From: Desulfobulbaceae bacterium
GTDB lineage: Bacteria; Desulfobacterota; Desulfobulbia; Desulfobulbales; SURF-16
Assembly: GCA_002868945.1 (NCBI GenBank)
Contig: PKTX01000006.1
Span: 108,963 to 172,962, forward strand
Reading direction: 5' to 3'
Length of the DNA stretch: 64,000 bases
Below the pieces are notes generated by a model. The model saw only the letters and a list, made by a program, of their open reading frames with translations, was not told the origin of the DNA and made no database searches. This document shows, piece after piece, positions 55,137-63,146 of this stretch; within the stretch, counting starts at the first letter, position 1, and each line of letters opens with the position of its first letter. The position numbers and the translations under genes are program-made.

Positions 55137-56087
55137 TTATTGCTCCCAGATGTCAAAGAAATTGTACCACTGGTACGGATATTCCCGGACATATTTTTCC
55201 AAGGCCCGGCTGTAGCGTGCAGCGCAGCGGGCCAATTCCTCTTGTTTGTCTCCATGGCCGTAATCGGGCTGGAGGATGTCCCACACCTTCAGGACCTGAT
55301 GGGTTCTATCATGTTTGGCGGAAAAGGCAATAAGCACCGGGCTGCCGGTGTTGGCCGCCAGGCTGTACGCCGCCACCGGCAGCCGGATGGCAGAGCCGAG
55401 AAAGGCGGTCTCCACCGTGGGTCCGCCGGCCGCCCGGTCGCCCATGATCAGGACAACATCTCCTTGGTTAAGGGCATTGACCGCTTCAATCATGCCGCCC
55501 ATAAAGCCGTTGACATCAATAATGTTGAAGTCGCGTTTACGGCCCAGTTCAAAAAAGTGCTTGCTGACCGCCGTGGTGTCGTGGGCCATCATGATGTAGA
55601 CACTGCATGGCAGGCTGGCAAGATGGGCCATGGCGGTCTGCCAGGTGCCGACATGGGCCAGCAGGATCACGGCGCCGCGGCCTGAGTTGACGATGTCCAG
55701 CAAGGTGTCGAGCCCCGCAAAGGTGCCGTGCAGGCGGGCCCGCGGCTTGAGGCCGAGCCAGCTGCGGTCTATGAGCATTTTGCCCATGCCGATCAAGATA
55801 TGGTAGACGGCCCACCATCTCTGCCACGGCGTCTGGCCGGGAAAGCGGCGGCTCAGGTAGGGGTGGAGCTGCCGGTGCGGTGTCCTGCTGACGGCGGCAT
55901 AGACCAGGATCAGCAGGTAGAGAAAGAGATAGGCGGCCCGCTGCCCCCCCACCAGGATCAGGCCGTAGAAGAAGAGGTGGCCAAGGTGTTCACCCTTATT
56001 TTTCAGGATCTGTAATGCCATATTCGTCCAGCTCTTTATACCCCACAAAGGCGAACGAAAAAAGAGAGGCCTTCTTTTTTTTGGCAC
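55137..56087 (-). CDS. LpxL/HtrB-like lysophospholipid acyltransferase
   Basis: The 316-residue membrane-bound protein has one or two N-terminal helices (GHLFFYGLILVGGQRAAYLF) and an LpxL-type domain. The catalytic box reads LLAHVGTWQTAMAHL, so the usual His-x4-Glu is His-x4-Gln here. VVLIMGDRAAGGPTVETAFLG is the second conserved block. The N-terminal KSW segment before the ATG at 56021 fits the family, so I use the upstream GTG at 56087. It could transfer the finished chain from ACP to a sugar or glycerol. The Gln substitution is odd. Confidence 0.82.
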   Translation of the reverse strand: MPKKRRPLFFRSPLWGIKSWTNMALQILKNKGEHLGHLFFYGLILVGGQRAAYLFLYLLILVYAAVSRTPHRQLHPYLSRRFPGQTPWQRWWAVYHILIGMGKMLIDRSWLGLKPRARLHGTFAGLDTLLDIVNSGRGAVILLAHVGTWQTAMAHLASLPCSVYIMMAHDTTAVSKHFFELGRKRDFNIIDVNGFMGGMIEAVNALNQGDVVLIMGDRAAGGPTVETAFLGSAIRLPVAAYSLAANTGSPVLIAFSAKHDRTHQVLKVWDILQPDYGHGDKQEELARCAARYSRALEKYVREYPYQWYNFFDIWEQ

Positions 56088-56146
56088 GCCGGGTCCGGCT
56101 GCATGGCCGAAAATGGAAAAGGACGCGCTGCCGGTCGGGCAGGTGC

Positions 56147-57331
56147 CTACTTGTCGCGGCGGGCCTTGGCCGGAATGCGACCGCCTCTCTGGATGGCCAG
56201 GGCCACGACATAACTGAGCACGGCCACCAACAGCCCGAGAAGCGGGCCGACAAGCAGGGAGCCCAGCAGGTATTCCCAGAGGCGATAGCCGAGCTGGTGG
56301 ACCAGGGTCTCCACGGTGAATTGTTCGAGAAAATGGCCGAAGCGCAGGTAATAGCCGACCTGAATGGCGATAAAGGGCACCAGGGGCGGCATGCAGAGCT
56401 GGCTGGCCGCTATTGCCGCCATTTTATTGAGATGGAGCCTGTGGCTGGCATAGATGATGGTAATGGTGTGGATACCGATGAGCGGCAAGGTCCCCAGAAA
56501 GATGCCGAGCCAGACTGCCGTGGCAATCTGCAGAGGGGTGGTGTGCTGGCGCAGCAGGCTCTTGAAGAGCCGGATCGGATGGAGCAGCAGGCTGGGGCCC
56601 GCCTTTTTCGGGGCGGGCAGCAGTTTTTTGTGGGGCCAGGGCCAGAGGGCGCGCAGCACCAGAAAGGTGTGCAGCAGGCTGAGGCGGGCATTGTCACGCA
56701 GCTGATGAAAGTGACTGATGCGCTGCCCGGCCGGCGGATAGTAGACGTCAATATCGCTACTGAGCAGTGGCACATTGCCCCAGGCCAGTCGCACCAGGGA
56801 TTCGATCTCAAAATCATACCGTCTGGTGCGCACGCCGAGACGGCGCAGCTCCGCCACCGGATAGAGTCGCATGCCGCTTTGGGTGTCAGGCAGGCTGAGT
56901 CCTGTTTCCAGACGCACCCAGAAGTTGGAAAAGGCGCGGCCAAAGAGGCTGGCAACAGGCACATGGGCGCCGTCCATGCGCCTGTTGCCGATGACCAGGG
57001 CCGGCCAGGCGTGTTTGGTCATGGCCAGCAGGCGGTGGCCGTCGGCAGGATCGTGCTGGTCGTCGGCATCCAGGCTGAGGATGGCCTGGAAGCCATGCGT
57101 CTGGGCATAGTCGGCACCGGTGAGGATGGCAGCACCCTTACCGCGATTTTGTGGAAGGCGTACCACCGGACAGGCCAGCTTGGCGGCGTCCACCGGCGGC
57201 TGTGAACCGTCATCCACCACCAGGGTCTGCCAGTTGTCGGCCAGGGCGGCAGCCACCACCCGGCCCAGGGTGCGGCCATGGTTGTAGGAGGGAATAACCA
57301 GCAATACCTGGTCCTGGCGCAGTGCCGCCAT
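56147..57331 (-). CDS. GT2 glycosyltransferase fused to a DUF2062 membrane domain
   Basis: The 394-residue protein has a GT2 domain in residues 1-230 (VLLVIPSYNHGRTLGRVVAA, LVVDDGSQPP, RGKGAAILTGADYA, LSLDADDQHDP). It is followed by three membrane helices of the DUF2062 type (IATAVWLGIFLGTLPLIGIH, CMPPLVPFIAIQVGYYLRFG). The GT2 part resembles dolichol/undecaprenyl-phosphate mannosyltransferases. GT2 with acyltransferase is also a feature of aryl polyene clusters, where the two are fused. Here they are separate genes 59 bp apart. It may glycosylate the lipid product. Confidence 0.87.
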   Translation of the reverse strand: MAALRQDQVLLVIPSYNHGRTLGRVVAAALADNWQTLVVDDGSQPPVDAAKLACPVVRLPQNRGKGAAILTGADYAQTHGFQAILSLDADDQHDPADGHRLLAMTKHAWPALVIGNRRMDGAHVPVASLFGRAFSNFWVRLETGLSLPDTQSGMRLYPVAELRRLGVRTRRYDFEIESLVRLAWGNVPLLSSDIDVYYPPAGQRISHFHQLRDNARLSLLHTFLVLRALWPWPHKKLLPAPKKAGPSLLLHPIRLFKSLLRQHTTPLQIATAVWLGIFLGTLPLIGIHTITIIYASHRLHLNKMAAIAASQLCMPPLVPFIAIQVGYYLRFGHFLEQFTVETLVHQLGYRLWEYLLGSLLVGPLLGLLVAVLSYVVALAIQRGGRIPAKARRDK

Positions 57332-57332
57332 G

Positions 57333-58592
57333 TCAGTTCCTCCAGCTCCTGCTGCTCTCCCTGTCGAGGTGGGAGCGGTAGGTGTTGTCGGCCACCTCCT
57401 TGTCGATGACCTGCAGGAAGAGGCGGCTCATGCGCTGGGCCTGCGGGATGTCACGGTAGAACATCTCCCAGGCATAGTGGTACATCTCCTGCAGTTCAGC
57501 CGCGCTCATCTGTTTGGGTTGATAGACCACTTCGGCGGTGGTGTAGCGCTGCCAGTCGCTATGGAGGATGCGGCCCTCCTGACGCATCTTGGCGGTGGCC
57601 GGCGTGTGGGGAAAGGGCGTCAGGATGGAAAATTCCGCCATGTCCACATCGATTTCCAGGAGAAAATCCACCAGCCTCTTGATGTAATCGACATCCTGAT
57701 TGTCGGTGCCCAGCAGGACGGCGGCCTCGACGCCGATGCCGAATTCCTTGAGGCGGCGCACCTTGTGGCGGATATGGTCCGAGGTGTCGAAAATCGCCTG
57801 ATAAACGTACCAGCAGCCCGCCTCAGCAGCCTTGGCCAGGACCTCGTCATCGTCCAGGATGGGGTGGCTGATCCACTTCTTCTTTAAGGGGATGAGGGCC
57901 TCAAAGAGCTCCAGGAGCCACTCCTTGTCCTGGGCCAGGGAGTTGTCCACCAGAAAGAGACGGTTGTTGTCAATGGATTGCAACTCTTCGACAACCCGTG
58001 CAATGGGGCGAGGCCGGAAGGTACGACCGCCGAGATAACCGGTGCAGCAGGGAAAACAGTTGAACTTGCAGCCGCGCGAGGCATGGGCCAGATCCACCAT
58101 GGGGACGCCGCGATAGACATAACGCTGCCGGTTGAGAATGTCGCGGCGGGCCGGGCCCACCGCATCAATGGGCGGATGGTCATGGAGGAAATCATAGCGT
58201 CGCTGCAGGCGGCCCTGTTGCCAGTCGGTCAGGGTGCGGGCCAGGCGGCCGTTTTCCACCTCGCCCAGAAAAACGGCATCCACGGCCGCCTCCACCTCGT
58301 CGGCATGCAGCATGGTGGCAATGCCGCCGGCAATCACCTTGATGCCGCGGGCCCGATAGAGCGCGGCAATCTGCAGGCCCCTGGGGATTTGACAGGTGAG
58401 CATCATGGAGATGAGCACCAGGTCGGTGGGCTGGGTGTGATCAAGGCTGTCGACGTTTTCATCAATAAAGGTAACGTCATATTCGGTCGGAATGGCGGCA
58501 GCCAGGCAGACCGGCCCGTGGGGCGGCAGGTGAAATTCTGTCTGTTCCGGAATCTTCGGCCAGCTGGGATATATCAGGGTGAGTTTGGTCAT
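57333..58592 (-). CDS. B12-binding-domain radical SAM enzyme
   Basis: The 419-residue enzyme has an N-terminal cobalamin-binding-like fold (LTLIYPSWPKIPEQTEF, LVLISMMLTCQIPRGLQIA, KVIAGGIATMLHADEVE) and a radical SAM domain with the cluster motif CKFNCFPCC near residue 178. The strict DxHxxG cobalamin motif is not evident. DPDE-like ILDDDEVLAKAAEAGCWYVY and FSILTPFPHTPATAKM follow the usual order. Relatives methylate or rearrange unactivated carbons. The substrate is likely the acyl chain made by this cluster. It overlaps the KS-like gene upstream by 4 nt. Confidence 0.87.
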   Translation of the reverse strand: MTKLTLIYPSWPKIPEQTEFHLPPHGPVCLAAAIPTEYDVTFIDENVDSLDHTQPTDLVLISMMLTCQIPRGLQIAALYRARGIKVIAGGIATMLHADEVEAAVDAVFLGEVENGRLARTLTDWQQGRLQRRYDFLHDHPPIDAVGPARRDILNRQRYVYRGVPMVDLAHASRGCKFNCFPCCTGYLGGRTFRPRPIARVVEELQSIDNNRLFLVDNSLAQDKEWLLELFEALIPLKKKWISHPILDDDEVLAKAAEAGCWYVYQAIFDTSDHIRHKVRRLKEFGIGVEAAVLLGTDNQDVDYIKRLVDFLLEIDVDMAEFSILTPFPHTPATAKMRQEGRILHSDWQRYTTAEVVYQPKQMSAAELQEMYHYAWEMFYRDIPQAQRMSRLFLQVIDKEVADNTYRSHLDRESSRSWRN

Positions 58593-59095
58593 GAGGTGGG
58601 CAGCAGGTGAAAGGAGGCGGTGGGAGCCGCTTGTTGGCTAGAGGGGACAACGTCAAGCTCGCCGTAGACGATAAGGGCTGCCTTCCCCAGGTGGAGCTGC
58701 CAGCGCCGCGCCTCTTGGCGGGCCCGGGCCAGGGGGTCCTGGTCCAGCAGGGCATAGACCGGGCCGCTGATCCGATAGTGGCCGGCCGCCTCTGCTGCGG
58801 CAATATTGGGCAGGGTGTAGCCGAAAAGGGCCGGGCTCGCAAACTCGATGCCGTCGGCTAAGGTGACGGCATATTCAAGGTCGGTGGCCAGGGAGCCGTA
58901 GCGACTGGCAATGATAAGGGCGTTGTCCCGGTCTGGCCTGATCGTGCCGGTGTCACCCGTCAGGTGGCCAGCCTGGTGCAAGACCCTCCCCACCTCCAGC
59001 ACGGCCAGCTGGCTGATCAGGTCCATGCGCAGCCAGCGCTCCGGCAGGGTGACGATGATCTTTTTGTCGTTTTCGTTCAGCGTTAAAGGTTCCAT
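58589..59095 (-). CDS. Truncated ketosynthase-like protein, non-catalytic
   Basis: The 168-residue protein resembles the central part of KS proteins: LIIASRYGSLATDLEYAVTL, FASPALFGYTLPNIAAAEAA and GHYRISGPVYALLDQDPLAR. In true KS the last stretch contains the active Cys; here the position holds no Cys, and the His-bearing C-terminal half is missing. Length is less than half a normal KS. It may be a structural partner. It sits between the two radical SAM genes. Confidence 0.72.
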   Translation of the reverse strand: MEPLTLNENDKKIIVTLPERWLRMDLISQLAVLEVGRVLHQAGHLTGDTGTIRPDRDNALIIASRYGSLATDLEYAVTLADGIEFASPALFGYTLPNIAAAEAAGHYRISGPVYALLDQDPLARARQEARRWQLHLGKAALIVYGELDVVPSSQQAAPTASFHLLPTS

Positions 59096-59141
59096 AAGAG
59101 GTGGTCGCAGGCAGGGGGCAGGGGCTAGGGGCCGGAGTCGG

Positions 59142-60176
59142 TCACTTCAGCCAACAGGTGGGATCGGCGGCCAGGTGATCGCCGGTGACCTGGAAGGCGT
59201 TGCCCCGACAGCCGTAACAGAAATCGCCGTGGCGGCATTGGCCGCACTGGCCCTTGATGGTCTGGCGAATGTTGCGTAACTCCTTGATAACATGGCTGCT
59301 GTGCAGGATTTCTGCCAGAGGGGCGTGACGGATGTTGCCGGTGGCAATAGAGACGCCGGGGCAGGGCTGCACATCGCCGATGGCGGTTATGGTACAGGAG
59401 TATTCGTGCCGGGCGCAATGACTGCCGGCCAGGGGGGGACGCGGCGTCCAGCTGTGGCCGAATTCCCGGTAGTCAATGGCGGCCAACTCCTCGAAAAGTC
59501 TTTTTAAGGCCGCCGGCGCCACTTCCAGGTCGTCATGGGCCAGGGCGCGGCCCTGGCTGGTCAGCACCTCGAAATAGGGGATGATGTTACGCCTGCGCGC
59601 CCAGCGCCAGAGATCCGGCAGTTCCTCATAGTTGTGGCCACAGATAATGGTCTCAATGCCCAGGGTGTGGTTGTCATCCGGATAACCGGCGGCCTGCAGG
59701 GCACTGAGACCTGCGGCGATGGCTTGAAAGGTGCCGGGCTTGGCGGCCAGGGCGTCCTGGACCTCGGGCCGGCGGCTGTTCATCTTCATGGAGATGGCCA
59801 CCTGGCGCTGGTAGAGGGCCTCGGCCATGGCAGGGTTAATCAGGGTGGCATTGGTGAAGAGATCCACCGCCAGGTGGCGGCTGCGGATATAGTCGATGAC
59901 AGTGAGCAGATGCGGATAAAGCAGAGGCTCGCCGCCACCGAGAATGATGATTTTTTTGGCGCCCAGGTCAGCGGCCTGGTCGATCACCGTGCTGATCTCG
60001 CTGAGGCTGAGTTCGTCGGCCAGGGCCTGGCCGGATGAGGCATAACAGTAGATACAGCGCAGATTGCAGAGCCTGGAGAGCTCCAGTTCCAGAGAGAGCA
60101 GACCCTTGTCTGCCTTACAGCGGGCGATTTCCTCGGGGCTGAATTCCAGGCCCCAGTATTCCTTTGTGCAACCCAT
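59142..60176 (-). CDS. Radical SAM enzyme with SPASM-type C-terminal cysteines
   Basis: The 344-residue enzyme has the cluster motif CNLRCIYCYASSG near residue 37, then KKIIILGGGEPLLYPHL (the GGE motif) and DLFTNATLI. The C-terminal part carries at least eight cysteines (SHCARHEYSCTI, QPCPGVSI, CGQCRHGDFCYGCRGN, CWLK), the SPASM pattern for auxiliary Fe-S clusters. SPASM enzymes usually modify peptides or small carriers; no precursor peptide gene is next to it. In this cluster it may act on the ACP-bound chain or on a pathway precursor. 89 bp follows the ligase gene. Confidence 0.87.
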   Translation of the reverse strand: MGCTKEYWGLEFSPEEIARCKADKGLLSLELELSRLCNLRCIYCYASSGQALADELSLSEISTVIDQAADLGAKKIIILGGGEPLLYPHLLTVIDYIRSRHLAVDLFTNATLINPAMAEALYQRQVAISMKMNSRRPEVQDALAAKPGTFQAIAAGLSALQAAGYPDDNHTLGIETIICGHNYEELPDLWRWARRRNIIPYFEVLTSQGRALAHDDLEVAPAALKRLFEELAAIDYREFGHSWTPRPPLAGSHCARHEYSCTITAIGDVQPCPGVSIATGNIRHAPLAEILHSSHVIKELRNIRQTIKGQCGQCRHGDFCYGCRGNAFQVTGDHLAADPTCWLK

Positions 60177-60265
60177 ATTGTCTTGGTCCCTGGGAGGAAA
60201 GAAGTTGAGGGGAGGCTATAAAAACTGCCATCTTCTTACTGCCCATCACCTTATTTCTCAATGTC

Positions 60266-61570
60266 TCATTTTCTTTCCGGGCGAAAATCAAAAAACTTTT
60301 TGGTTTTATGGCCGCCTGCCATGGTTTTTTCAACCTCTTCCAAGGCATGTTGTTCCACGGTGAGGCGGACGCGCAGCTGGGCCTGGAGGAGGGCCTCCAC
60401 CTCTTTCTTGTCCAGGGGCAGGCGACTGCCGATCACCACGGTGACCAGATCTGAGAGATCATAGGCGGCCCGCACCTCGATATAGGACGCTTCAATGGCC
60501 GGTATCTGCTGCAGGGTCTGGAAGATGACCTCCGGATAGATGGTGGTGCCCCGCACCTTGAGGCGTTGAGCCAGGCGGCCCTCAATGGGGCCGATACGGG
60601 GGGTCTGCCAGCCGCAGGGGCAGGGGGCGCGATGCACCCTGCTGATATCGCCGGTGCGCAGACGAATCAGCGGAAATCCTTCAACACCCAGCGGCGTTAC
60701 CACCAGTTCTCCCGGCTCGCCGTCGGCAACCGGTTTGCCCTGTTCGTCGATAATCTCCACCAGGCTCAGCTCCGGATGGACATGACCGCCTCTGCCCTGC
60801 CGGCATTCACTGATACCGGTTTCCAGCTCCGTGGCCCCGTACGAGACATGGATGGGCGCACCCCAGGCCTCGGTCAACTCCCGGCCCAGGATGGTCAGGG
60901 TGAAATCGGGACGGCGAATCGGTTCGCCGATGGTGATAAGCGATTCAATACCCATCCGGCGCGGCTCATAGCCATGTTCACGGCCCCAATCGGCGATCTG
61001 CAGGAGAAAGCTGGGCACGCCGATGAGGCCGGTGGGGCGCAGCTGCTGGATGAGCTGCCACTGCCGGGCCAGTTGGCCGGCGCCGCTGCGGATGGCGCCG
61101 GCGCCGAGTTCCACCAGGCCCGAGTAATAGGCGAGGCCGGCGATAAAGCAGCGATCCAGGGTGACGCAGACCAGAAAACGGTGGCCGGGGCGTACCCCTG
61201 CCCCCCAGAAGGCAATGGCCTCGTTTACGGCCAGTCTGGTCAGATCGTTGCGGGTGTAGGGTACCTGTACCGGTGTACCGGTGGTGCCGGAGGTCAGGGC
61301 AATGTCGACAATATCCTGCTCAACAACGGCCTGGAAGAGATGTCCGTCATTATTGAGATCCTGGCGCGAGGTCAGGGGCAGATGACGTAAATCCGCCAGG
61401 CTGGTGATGTCAGCCGGGCTCATGGCAAGCTTTGTCAGTTTTTCACGGTAAAAGGCGCCATGCATGGCCTGTTTGATATGGCGGCGCAGCAGGGCGGTCT
61501 GCTGCGCGGCAATCTCTGTCTGGTCGGCGCGGCGCCAGGCCAGGGCCGTATCAAGGGTGTTCTGTTTCAT
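60266..61570 (-). CDS. PaaK-like AMP-forming acyl/aryl ligase
   Basis: The 434-residue enzyme resembles phenylacetate-CoA ligase. The AMP loop is DIALTSGTTGTPVQVPYTR near residue 90, and HVSYGATELETGISEC is the A5-like motif. RLRTGDISRV and RGTTIYPEVIFQTLQQIP follow in order, ending with a C-terminal lid. It would activate an aryl or acyl acid as the starter for the ACP. Its start overlaps the plsC stop by 1 nt. The role parallels ApeH in aryl polyene clusters. Confidence 0.88.
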   Translation of the reverse strand: MKQNTLDTALAWRRADQTEIAAQQTALLRRHIKQAMHGAFYREKLTKLAMSPADITSLADLRHLPLTSRQDLNNDGHLFQAVVEQDIVDIALTSGTTGTPVQVPYTRNDLTRLAVNEAIAFWGAGVRPGHRFLVCVTLDRCFIAGLAYYSGLVELGAGAIRSGAGQLARQWQLIQQLRPTGLIGVPSFLLQIADWGREHGYEPRRMGIESLITIGEPIRRPDFTLTILGRELTEAWGAPIHVSYGATELETGISECRQGRGGHVHPELSLVEIIDEQGKPVADGEPGELVVTPLGVEGFPLIRLRTGDISRVHRAPCPCGWQTPRIGPIEGRLAQRLKVRGTTIYPEVIFQTLQQIPAIEASYIEVRAAYDLSDLVTVVIGSRLPLDKKEVEALLQAQLRVRLTVEQHALEEVEKTMAGGHKTKKFFDFRPERK

Positions 61571-62304
61571 TAACGGTGGCGTGCCAGTTCACGGCCGATG
61601 GTGCGTCGGCTTTCCTGGCATAATTTTTTAATGGCCCGGCGTTTGTCCAGCGTGCGGTCAGGCCGGAGGGGTGGCAGCAGGATGACCTGGGGGCGGGCCG
61701 GAGACAACAAGCGGCAGCACGGCGCCAGAACCTTGTCTGTATCAACAAAACAGACCGGCACCACCGGACAGCCCGCCTCATAGGCCAGGCGAAAGGCGCC
61801 GCGTTGAAATTCCCCCAGCATACCGTCCCGGGAGCGATGTCCCTCCGGCCAGATGATCAGGGAGCAGCCCTCAGCCAGCAATTTGTGGGCCTGGTCGCTG
61901 ATGGCCTGCCAGCCGCGGCGGGTATCGACATAGTGGGCCGCCAGCATCATCCAGCGAAAGACGGGAATGTTAAAGGGCCAGGAGGTAAACATGCCATATT
62001 CGCTGTCAACCACCCCGAAACAGTAGGGATCAACGGAGGAGAGGTGGTTGGCCACATAGATAACCGGCCGCGGCAGCGTACCGGCTCGGTCATCGAGCCG
62101 CACAGGGGCCATGAAGGGGATGAGGCGGCAGACCGTCCAGCCATATCTGGTAATACCACGTCGGAAAAAGGTTGCCGATGATTTTCCCGGCCGCATCAGG
62201 GTTGTCAGGGAAAAGAGCGGGATGGCCACGGCAAACAGCAGCGTGACCAGCGCAAAGAGGGGCCAGAAGTAGAGGTTAAGGAGTATTTTTTTTACAGGCC
62301 GCAA
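61570..62304 (-). CDS. 1-acylglycerol-3-phosphate acyltransferase family (PlsC-like)
   Basis: The 244-residue membrane enzyme has N-terminal helices (LYFWPLFALVTLLFAVAIPL), the His-x4-Asp box in VANHLSSVDPYCFG near residue 88 and the second motif IIWPEGHRSRDGML near 155. It transfers acyl chains to glycerol or a sugar alcohol. It is the first gene of the cluster, so two acyltransferases of different classes (this and the LpxL-like one) serve the same operon. No clear promoter was seen upstream. Confidence 0.9.
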   Translation of the reverse strand: MRPVKKILLNLYFWPLFALVTLLFAVAIPLFSLTTLMRPGKSSATFFRRGITRYGWTVCRLIPFMAPVRLDDRAGTLPRPVIYVANHLSSVDPYCFGVVDSEYGMFTSWPFNIPVFRWMMLAAHYVDTRRGWQAISDQAHKLLAEGCSLIIWPEGHRSRDGMLGEFQRGAFRLAYEAGCPVVPVCFVDTDKVLAPCCRLLSPARPQVILLPPLRPDRTLDKRRAIKKLCQESRRTIGRELARHR

Positions 62305-62667
62305 CTTCTTGGTAACTCAGCAAGGCATGGGGTGGCGGGAAGATGAGAGGTGATCATGGTCTCCCGGGTGGTTTCGTCCGGCGGTGCGGAACGGCGAAGC
62401 GTAGATCGGCTCAGTGGGCCGGGCTGCTTGCCGCAAGATGAGGTACTGCTGGATAGTTACAGTAAAAAAAATATTATGGCAACCATGAAGCATATTTGCC
62501 GCAGCTCGCAATTCCGCCAGCAAATAAGTGGTGGCGCTTTTCGTCCCATCTGAAGCGTCTTGACACAACGGTCTAGCCTTTGCTAAATTGGCCTGACTAA
62601 AAAATGCTCTGGCTGGCCCGTTGGGCCGATAGGGCGGGGGATTTGTTTTACAATACCAGGGGGCATA
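62305..62667. other. Divergent intergenic region
   Basis: This 363-bp gap must hold promoters for the eleven-gene cluster (minus) and the PilZ gene (plus). An A+T-rich TACAGTAAAAAAAATATTATGGC near 62459-62480 is a candidate region, but no definite -35/-10 pair can be called. No repeat was found. Confidence 0.4.
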
Positions 62668-63000
62668 ATGCAGAATCGAGAACCGAGAGTTGAATTTCAA
62701 ATGGTTTCCACCATTGCCGACGGCAATATGCTGTTTGAGGGAATGGTCAGCAACATATCCAGGAATGGCCTTAAGGTGGTTGATCTGCCGACCAAGTGTA
62801 GAATGAAGGCCAAGGAGTACAAGGCGGTGATCAGCGCCAAGGGCCGCAATTATCGCCTCTCCCTCTATCCGGTCTGGATGGAAAAGAACGGTATGCACAT
62901 CGAGGTTGGCTTTAAGATCGTTACCCCCACCGCTGACTGGTATTTGCTCCTTAAGGAGCTTGATCCGCCGGAAAGAGATATCTGGGGATTTCGCGACTGA
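62668..63000 (+). CDS. PilZ-domain protein
   Basis: The 110-residue protein is a single PilZ domain. The c-di-GMP-binding elements are an Arg-rich N-terminus (QNREPRVEF) and VSNISRNGLKVVD, matching the D/NxSxxG motif. A CAGGGGGC ribosome site precedes the ATG. It may sense c-di-GMP and link it to surface or lipid functions. It is a single gene divergent from the lipid cluster. No effector domain is attached. Confidence 0.87.
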   Translation: MQNREPRVEFQMVSTIADGNMLFEGMVSNISRNGLKVVDLPTKCRMKAKEYKAVISAKGRNYRLSLYPVWMEKNGMHIEVGFKIVTPTADWYLLLKELDPPERDIWGFRD

Positions 63001-63070
63001 TTGCAACGATATGGTTCACGATGCCCTCACGTCAGCTAAAAGCGGCCGCCTGCAGCAGACCCCTCTTGCA

Positions 63071-63146
63071 GGTATCTTGAATTATTAGATTTTTATTTTC
63101 GTAGCGACGAAAAAATCGGACAAAAAAGCAATTGTTCAAGATGGCC
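63071..63146. repeat. Palindromic miniature repeat, copy D (internal deletion)
   Basis: GGTATCTTGAATTATT at the left and GCAATTGTTCAAGATGGCC at the right enclose only the half core GATTTTTATTTTCGTAGCG plus ACGAAAAAATCGG. The element is 76 bp and matches the right half of copy C. It ends exactly one base before the stop codon of the dikinase-like gene. Confidence 0.85.

Noticed and set aside
62317..63006. Minus-strand frame of 229 codons over the PilZ gene
   Set aside because: The PilZ gene on the plus strand has a clear domain and ribosome site; the opposite frame has none.
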